Of a stretch of 64,000 bases of DNA, positions 57,376 through 64,000 are shown piece after piece. This stretch comes from Tetracladium setigerum. Lineage: Eukaryota; Ascomycota; Leotiomycetes; Helotiales. Under the pieces are notes generated by a model. That model had not been told where the DNA came from. It saw only the letters and a list, made by a program, of their open reading frames with translations, and did no database searches. Each line of letters starts with the position of its first letter. Positions within the stretch are counted from its first letter, which is position 1. The translations under genes were made by a program, and so were the position numbers. The stretch is from NCBI GenBank assembly GCA_031472005.1, contig PZJY01000002.1, forward strand, positions 4,154,001 through 4,218,000, written 5' to 3'.

Positions 57376-58019
57376 CAGTATATTCGTGTAAAAAATTTAC
57401 ATTCCATAAAAGAACGATATTTAATGTGGGTTTGAAAGCAAACAGAGCAGCACATCTAATAAACGAAATATGATTTAATAACCAAAAAGCCGCGTAATCA
57501 ACAATCAATCAAAACTAGAATGTATTACTCCGACTCTGTGATGACTCGGAATATGGGATGACGAACTGCCTGCCCTGCCACGTAGGGCTGATTTAATCGA
57601 CGAGAATCTGTAAAATATTTACTTTAGCCTGGTTCTATGGGATTTGACTGGTTGTTAACTTGACTTGGGTGTTTACTAGTTTTGTGGATGGGGTGGTATG
57701 GGCATTTGAAAGATATTTTAATGTTGTGGAATATGCCGAGTGCGGATAGGAGATATCGGAGATAGCGGGGATTTTGGTTGAAGCTGCTAATTCAGATGTA
57801 AATGGTATAATTTTTGAATAGTACACTTTGAAATCTCTTGGGCTGGGAAAAGGACATGGAAAAGATTCATGTTTAGCATGGATACCAGATAGAATTTTAT
57901 CCGTAGAGTATGATATAGCATATCATGGTTGCAAAATATCCTCTACAACAACCACATTTTCATCTCATCAACCTCCCTCCTTCCTCAGTCCTCAGTCCTC
58001 AGTCCTCAATCATCAATCC
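57325..58019. other. Intergenic
   Basis: Holds a (CT)n microsatellite at 57353-57376 and AT-rich sequence. A CCTCAGT repeat near 57985-58010 lies just past the stop of the CCDC137-like gene. No gene seen. Confidence 0.45.
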
Positions 58020-59215
58020 TCAATCATCATTGCCTTTCTTCTCCTTATTCGCCTTCATCATCGCCCTATACTGCTCAACCACACTCTTCCTCACCACCTC
58101 CAACTCCTCCCTCCTCCTCAAACTCCCACTACTCTTCGGCACATCCCCGACCTCCACCTGCGCGCCCCTCACCTTGAACTTCTCCCTCGGCACCTTCGTA
58201 AACACCGGCGGCGCCAGCACAACATCATTCAACCCCGCCTTAACCTCCCCCCTATCGCGTATAATCTTCGCCCACGGATCCGCCTCGCCAACATCCACTT
58301 CGCCAATAAGTTTCTTCTTCCCCTTTGCCTTCTTCTTCTTCTTGCCATTCGTACTGCTCAAACCCGCAGAAGTAGAGGCAGCCTCGAGGTCAGCCTTCCA
58401 CCTAACCTGCCCATGCTCATCCTCGCCCATTTCATCCTCTTCAGCTGCTTCCCTGTCATCGAGACGCTTATCTTGGATCTTCTTCTCCTCGGCTCGCCAC
58501 TCGTCGTACATCCTGTGCATTCTCCTCTCTGTCTTCGTCCGTCCTACTTTCAGGCCTAGAGGGTCCTTGCCGTTTCGTGCGGTTTTGTTGATGAGGCCGC
58601 TGACGGGGAGTGCGGCGTCTACGCGGATGTTGAAATCTGACATTCGCTCGCCGGGGCGGATGGTGGGGAGTTCGATCTTTTCTTCTGCTGGTGCTGCAGC
58701 GGCAGCTTTCTTCTTCTTGTTTGTCTTCTCTTCTGCTTCCCTATCTTCTTTCCCATTCCCAGAAAGCTTAACCTTCTTCTTCGGCGCTCTCACCCCATCA
58801 TCTAACCCCTTAGGTAACTTCTCCCCACGCTGGAAAGCCATCAGGCGTGCGAAAGCTTTGGGCGTGTCATCGTTCGTGTCGGCTTTGCGCTTGCGTTTGC
58901 TGGAGTTGGCGCGTTTGTTGGTGGAGAGGTCTGTGGTGAAGATTCCGTTGGACGCGGAGGATTTGGAAACCGAGAGAGGTTTGGCGATTTCGGTGGGGGG
59001 GAGGTCGACGCTGTGGTGGTGGAAGAGAGGAGGAGGTTAGTTTGGGGTTTGTGAGAGGGTGTGTGTGTGTGTGTGTGTGTGTGTGCTTTGGATTAAGGAA
59101 GTGGGATTGAGATTGCGAAGTAGAGGTACCTTATTTAGGAGGGATGGGAAAGAGAGAGAGAGAGAGCTTACTTGTTTTTGTCGATCATCCCCTTGCGGGT
59201 GTGTTTATGTGGCAT
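58020..59215 (-). CDS. Conserved Lys-rich, CCDC137-like nucleolar candidate
   Basis: Exon 1 59215-59172, intron 59171-59011 (161 bp), exon 2 59010-58020; 344 residues, intact. It begins MPHKHTRKGMIDKNNVDLPP and has DTPKAFARLMAFQRGEKLPK, a lysine-rich stretch, IRPGERMSDFNIRVDAALPV, then GLKVGRTKTERRMHRMYDEW. The C-terminal half contains GEADPWAKIIRDRG and LEVVRKSVVEQYRAM. This matches a fungal family distantly like metazoan CCDC137 and often mislabelled as a urease accessory protein; nothing urease-related is visible. The charge and lysine-rich clusters suggest a nucleolar location, which is inference. Confidence 0.8.
59058..59082. repeat. (GT)n microsatellite in intron
   Basis: A GTGTGT run of about 12 units lies within the intron of the CCDC137-like gene. 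It is a simple repeat, probably variable in length between strains. Confidence 0.8.
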
Positions 59216-60400
59216 TGTGTATTTACTGTACCGGGAGAGCCGTGGAGGGGGAGATGTTTGTTGTGGTTGTGGTTGGTGTTGAATGGCTGTTTGTAACTTT
59301 TCTGCGATAAGATAATTTTTTGATCCAGGATCTATCTGGTGGAGAGCGGCTTGGCTTGGCGGCCTGTCCCTGTCTGCACTGCAGACCCGAGCCCGAGGAG
59401 TTGAAGCTTTCAATGCAACCAGGATGGGATGGCCGCGAACTCTCCTGCTCTAAAAACATGACCGTGAATGCGGGGATACACGCGTTCTTTCTACTGCTGT
59501 ATCTATCCGTGAAGTTTGAAGATATATTATTCCCCTTCATGTTCTTTCATTAGCATGGTATTGTACTGTACTGTGTCAATGCCCACCTCCATCGAAAACT
59601 CGAGTCTCTCAAGAACCTGGAGGGAGATCCCACGTGGGGAGACAGGACCCGGCCAGGCCCCGTTCTAGAATCATTGGCGCTCAAGCGAGGCAGGTCGGGC
59701 TGAAGAAGGAAGGACGCGAAGGGGGGATGGGATGGTTAAGAAGATACAGAGCAGCTCTCCCGTTTTCTGCCTCGTCCTGCCTCTTTTCTATTTCCGTTTT
59801 CCATCTTCTGTTTTTCTCAATTCTCTTCACTGGAGTGTTCTTCTTCATTATTCCACATAATCTGGACATCTCGTTTCCATCCATTTACCCCAAAGTCGTC
59901 AAACTTCCCTCCCTTTTGACTGGTTCTTCCTTCCCACGTCTCAACGGCATCGAAACAGCCGAGTCCACGCAATCCAGGAGCCAAAAGCACCTACAACATT
60001 AGACATCCTCCCCATTATTAAATCTTCACCTCGTACCCAGACGAGTAAATGAACCTCTCATCGAAGAGCCATTTACTATTACAAAACCCAAATCTTTGGA
60101 CAGACAGGCCGGCTCCGTCTGCTTGCGTACACATCGTATAGCGAAGAGGGTCTTATTTAGTTTCCCATCCCATCAATCACCTCGAGCGAGGATTCCTCCT
60201 GGTCTGAACAGTCTATTGACCCCTGGCAACAACACCCACGGACTGGTGCCATTCTCTCCCTCTTCTGGATTCGTCAAGCATCATATATACATCCTCACCC
60301 ATCCATCACCAAACCTCCCATCCTCATCTTCTCTTTCAATCGTCGTCCTCTTTCAGCTCGACTCGAAACACATATTTATCCATCCACCGCCCTCTCCCGC
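59216..60400. other. Divergent intergenic region
   Basis: Region between the divergent CCDC137-like and AIM6-like genes. It contains TTGTACTGTACTGTG near 59559-59573. The 122-codon frame at 59634-60002 has no family resemblance. Confidence 0.4.
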
Positions 60401-61994
60401 ATGGTGGCAGAATCACAGGCACCGCGCAATTCTCGAAAGACCCTGCCAAGCGACAAACCCCTCCAAACAATGGGCCCCTCTGCGCCATCCGGTCCAACCG
60501 AGAAACACTCCGTCCTGCGTTACGATGACGATAACTTGATTCAAGATGCAGACTCTTCACCCTCCAGTAGTCCGTTGCATTTCTGCTCGTCCTCCGATGA
60601 TCTTGAAGACAACCATTCCTCGCAACCGCAAAGGAGGAGGAAACGACGACGGAGAAGCAATACGGTGAGAACTTGGTTGGCCTATTTGATGATGGGTGTG
60701 ACGCGAAGGAAACACCATGATGAGGAACCCTTGATGCATTTGGACGGGGAGAGTAAGGGCTTTGTTGGTAGCAGTAGCATTACTCGAGAGGGCGGCTTTT
60801 CATCGGATTCGAAGACCAAGTCCGTGTTGAGGACGTTAAGGAGGAAGAGAAAGTGGTATAACTATTGCGTTTTTGGCGGGATTAGCGGCTTGACTATTCT
60901 GTTCGTCCCTCTTTCCTCCCCAGTACAGTCATTTACTCCGAATGCTGATTTGGATGTTAGAGCCATTCTTCTTGCCCTCAACCTTGGCCTGATCGTAGCC
61001 ACCTCCCTCTACTTCCCCAACCCGATCCCCTCCTTCAAAGCTTCGGCGCACCCAACACCAACACTTACGGGCTCGACTTTTACTCCTCAGACTTCACCAA
61101 AGACGTCCTCCCTATCCCGTGCCACTCGCACAACGACTACTGGCGCAAGGTCCCTCTCTTCAGCGCTCTACGTGCCGGCTGCACTGGCACCGAAGCTGAC
61201 GTCTGGCTTTACTCCTCCGAATTATTTGTCGGTCACAACCGTGCCTCCCTGACTGCAAACCGCACGTTCCAATCTCTCTACATCCACCCCATCGTTCGTC
61301 TTCTCGAAGCCGCAAATCCCCATTCGAACTTCAACAACGGAAGTGCGAATGGTGTATTTGATGAAGAGCCAACACAATCACTTATTCTCCTCGTCGACGT
61401 GAAGACCGACGGGGAGGCAACATGGCCATTTGTCGTAGCTCAGCTAGAACCTTTGCGCGAGCGAGGCTGGTTGACCTTCATGCAAGATGGAATCGTGCAC
61501 AACCGAGCCGTCACAGTTGTTGGAACAGGCAACACCCCATTTGACGTTCTCACTCGAAATGCAACATACCGAGACACATTCTTCGACGCACCCCTCGAAC
61601 GAATGTGGGAGCCCCTCCCCGATTCCCTCATCTCCACAGACGACATCAACGAAGCCTCCCTCCCCACACCACCCCTCGCCCCAATCGACTCCGGCCAAGG
61701 CATGACAGGCATCTCATCCACCTCGTCCTTCAGCCAAGCAAATAGCTACTACGCCTCCGTCGCGTACGGTAAAGCTGTGGGCAGGCCGTGGAGCGGCAAG
61801 GTCACGGATAAACAGTTGAAGATTATTAGAGGGCATGTAAGGGGAGCGCATAGGAGGGGCCTAAAGGTGAGGTATTGGAATTTGCCGAGTTGGCCAGTGG
61901 GGGTGAGGAATCATGTCTGGAGTGTTTTGGTGAGGGAGGGGGTGGATGTTTTGAACGTGGATGATTTGTGGGGGTGGGTAAGGTGGAGTGGTGA
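60401..61994 (+). CDS. AIM6-like protein (PLC-like phosphodiesterase fold), two register slips
   Basis: The reading starts at ATG 60401 and needs two single-base corrections. In the printed frame it runs to LYFPNP near 61020. One extra base at 61021-61023 continues it as DPLLQSFGAPNTNTYGLDFY, then PIPCHSHNDYW with the PLC-type catalytic His, RAGCTGTEADVWLYSSELFV, LLVDVKTDGEATWPFVVAQL, and later HRRGLKVRYWNLPSWPVGVR and GVDVLNVDDLW. A second extra G at 61970-61974 closes the frame with KVEW and a stop at 61992-61994, where the family usually ends. Total 531 residues, exact multiple of three. A hydrophobic segment precedes the domain. Yeast AIM6 mutants alter mitochondrial inheritance; enzymatic activity is unknown. 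Confidence 0.85.
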
Positions 61995-62964
61995 GATGTT
62001 GTTGGAAGATTGGGTTTGGTCAATTGGCTGGATAGGTGGATTGGAGTTTTGGTACTGTATATGGTCGGGGCCATGGTTGGTCGATGGGATGGATAGGTGG
62101 ATGGAAATTTGTAGCATTTACAAAACAGGCATTGGTAAAGAAAGTAGGGAGAGGGTGTTGAGAATGTCTGCCCCTCCTTTGCTAGATCCTAGATTCTAGA
62201 GATCTTATAAAGACCAAAACTAGATGGAAGAGATATGATATATATACTATCTAAGGTTTACGACTGTCAAAGATTTTGTCAATAGATAGCTGCCCACTTG
62301 TTCACATCTCTTTTCTCCCTTTCATATCTGTATGAATGACAGTTTCAGCTCAGAAGCTCATTCACTAGAACTCTATGCAAGAGATGTGGTATACCTTTCA
62401 AGATTTGCAACTCGCAAAGACTTTGTCAATACTTGTTCTGTTTACACACTCTCTCAAAAAAAAAAGCCAAGTCACGTGTCGTACAGTACCCAGCAAGTTT
62501 GCCAAGCCAAGCTAACGCACCGACCAGCAGCAGCCTCGCCCCAGCCCCTCCTAATTTTTTTGGACCCCGCCAAAAAAAAAGAGATCCTCCAACCACGACC
62601 GTCACGTCCTTCACATCTCACTCGCTCACAACTCATAAACCAATATCACGACGAGGACGACGCAAGAACTAGAACTCGATAATATTCTTTCGCGAAAGGA
62701 AGATTGATAAGGTCGAATTACCTACGGTAACGATCAGGTTTTTCAGTTCGGCTTTAAATTACGACGCAGTGGAAATTTGACTCATTGGGGTGTGAGAGAT
62801 TGAGAAATTGAAAGAGGGAGGAATTGAAAGAGAGGAGAAAGAGAGAAAGAGAGAGTGTGTTTGTGAGAGTGAGAAGAGCAAGAGAGGGGGAGATTGAGAT
62901 TGAGAGTCTAGGAGAAGGAGAGAGAGAGGGAGGGGAGGTATGACATTGTCTCATCTCTGACAAC
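61995..62964. other. Intergenic
   Basis: Printed frames continue past the AIM6-like stop to 62199 only because of the register slip. The remainder has no supported gene. A GAGAGA-rich leader precedes the next gene (62800-62940). Confidence 0.4.
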
Positions 62965-64000
62965 ATGGCGCCGAAGAAGAGTTCGAGGGGTGGAAGGGGG
63001 AGGAAGAGGAAGAGGTGGATTTAGAGGGAGGGGGAGAGGGAGAGGGAAGAGTGTTGATGTTGATGTTGATGTGGATTTCGAGGTTGATGCTGGGATGGAG
63101 GGTGAGATTGGAATGGAGGGTGGTGAGAATGGTGAGTCGAATCTCTACTTTCTTACATTCTTTTGGATTGGATTGCTTTGAGCTGTGAGGTGCGATTGGA
63201 TGCGTCTTCATTGAGTGTGAGGATGGGAAAGGGGAGGAGGTTTGTGTGATTGGGGTTGATAGATAGGGGAGAACGGTCTGTGGGTGGAGTGGAGAGGAGA
63301 GGAAATGTTTTGGTTGCTTTGGGACGGTATGGAGGGATTGCAATGCATCACCTGGGACTGTTGATAAGATGAGGAGGGAGGTGGATTGATGGCGTGATTG
63401 AGAGAAAGAGGATGGAGATGGGGAAGAAGAAATCGAGGCTACAGGGGCTAGCGAAACGGATGGAGAGACAGACGCTTGAGGTTTTGTCTGGAGATACTTG
63501 GAAGTTCAAGGCTAACGCGCAATGTGTGTTTTAGCTTCAGAAGAACAGGTTCTTCATGCTTCAAACCCAGATCAATCTCAGCAGGTCGAAGAAGACGCAT
63601 CAGCCCCCTCGGATCCCTCTGTACCTGCACTTGCACAGTCGGATCCTACACAGTCACCTCAACACAAAGAATCCCTCCCATCAGTCGAGGCAACAACAAC
63701 CCCCTCCATCCAGCCACCAACAAGCACCACACACGAAGAATCCCCACCACCGGCAAGAACCAGCTCAGTTGGGTTGAATCTCGCCTCGACAATCTTCACC
63801 CGAGCGAAGAGTACTGAAGCTACGGATTTGAGAGCACGGACTGAGGTTCAGATTCAGGGTTATAAATCGCCTTTTGCTACTGCTGGTGCTTCTTCTACTG
63901 CTCCATCGCCACTTGAGGCTCCATCCATCCCCGAGCAAGGTGTTCAGCCTACGGAACAGTCAACAGTTCAATCTGCCGAGCCACCTGTTGTTTTGCCAAA
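62965..64000 (+). CDS. 5' part of an unidentified gene running off the window
   Basis: ATG at 62965 (MAPKKSSRGGRG). Exon 1 appears to end at 63131 (GMEGGEN) and exon 2 to begin at 63535, with a GTGAGT donor, a GCTAAC branch and a TTTTAG acceptor. Exon 2 then stays open to the last base: ASEEQVLHASNPDQSQQVEE, later NLASTIFTRAKSTEATDLRA and VQIQGYKSPFATAGASSTAP. Exon 1 holds together only if two G runs (62996-63000 and 63044-63046) are each one base short, giving Gly/Glu-rich then DVDVDVDFEVD sequence. The Ser/Pro/Gln-rich composition is disordered and no domain is visible; the rest lies beyond 64000. The 403-bp intron is long for this window and may hide an exon. Confidence 0.6.

Noticed and set aside
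59634..60002. 122-codon plus-strand frame upstream of the AIM6-like gene
   Set aside because: No recognisable family; lies in a divergent promoter region and is contradicted by an equally open minus frame.
61995..62199. C-terminal extension of the AIM6-like frame
   Set aside because: Arises from the register slip at 61970-61974; family members end about where the corrected stop lies.
1..64000. CRISPR arrays, operons, ribosome binding sites, prophage or insertion sequences
   Set aside because: The sequence is eukaryotic (spliced genes); no regularly spaced repeats or bacterial signals were seen.

Overview
This 64 kb window is nuclear DNA of a filamentous ascomycete, probably a leotiomycete (Helotiales-like). 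The evidence is many short introns (44-60 bp) with GTAAGT-type donors, CTAAC-like branch sites and T/A-AG acceptors, a lone dispersed 5S rRNA gene, an intron-bearing tRNA-Ser, fungal-only families, and C-to-T decay of repeats that looks like repeat-induced point mutation (RIP). The class-level placement is inference.

Layout. 0.2-3.5 kb: an aspartyl-tRNA synthetase fused to a DUF2156 transferase, the architecture of ErdS, which aspartylates ergosterol. 3.5-7.3 kb: an AT-rich, RIP-scarred stretch with two diverged direct repeats around a Dcr2-like phosphatase, a 69-bp triplicated unit and the 5S rRNA gene. 7.8-12.4 kb: a divergent pair, a tail-anchored protein of unknown function and a large trypsin-fold protein with two terminal membrane segments. 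12.4-17.8 kb: a long gene-poor stretch ending in an amino-acid permease with a cluster of GATA sites upstream. 22.6-25.2 kb: a cellobiose dehydrogenase-like flavocytochrome. 26.7-31.0 kb: a glyoxalase-fold protein, an LtrA-domain membrane protein, a small 'rhomboid family membrane protein' and tRNA-Ser(CGA). 32.8-39.5 kb: a true rhomboid protease, a low-complexity basic/acidic protein and an apple/PAN-like membrane protein. 40.8-43.4 kb: a second pair of RIP-diverged direct repeats, one copy abutting an RPN5 gene fragment, around an orphan gene. 43.5-49.3 kb: a UBC6-like E2, a PFA3-like palmitoyltransferase and a C2H2 zinc-finger protein. 51.2-55.8 kb: an 11-exon Hsp70-like ATPase and a coiled-coil protein. 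56.8-62.0 kb: a small Cys/His-rich protein, a CCDC137-like nucleolar candidate and an AIM6-like protein. 62.9 kb to the end: the 5' part of an unidentified gene that runs off the window.

The genes do not form one cluster or pathway; most are housekeeping. Several (UBC6, PFA3, rhomboid, permease, LtrA) concern membranes. The most notable biology is the ErdS fusion. The least explained are the protease-like/tail-anchored divergent pair and the orphan gene boxed by repeats.

Quality note. At least seven otherwise well-conserved genes carry single-base register slips, nearly all of them one base short in a run of G or C. After allowing for these, each complete gene returns to an exact multiple of three. 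This points to an indel-prone assembly rather than to widespread pseudogenes, and reading frames here should be interpreted with that in mind.
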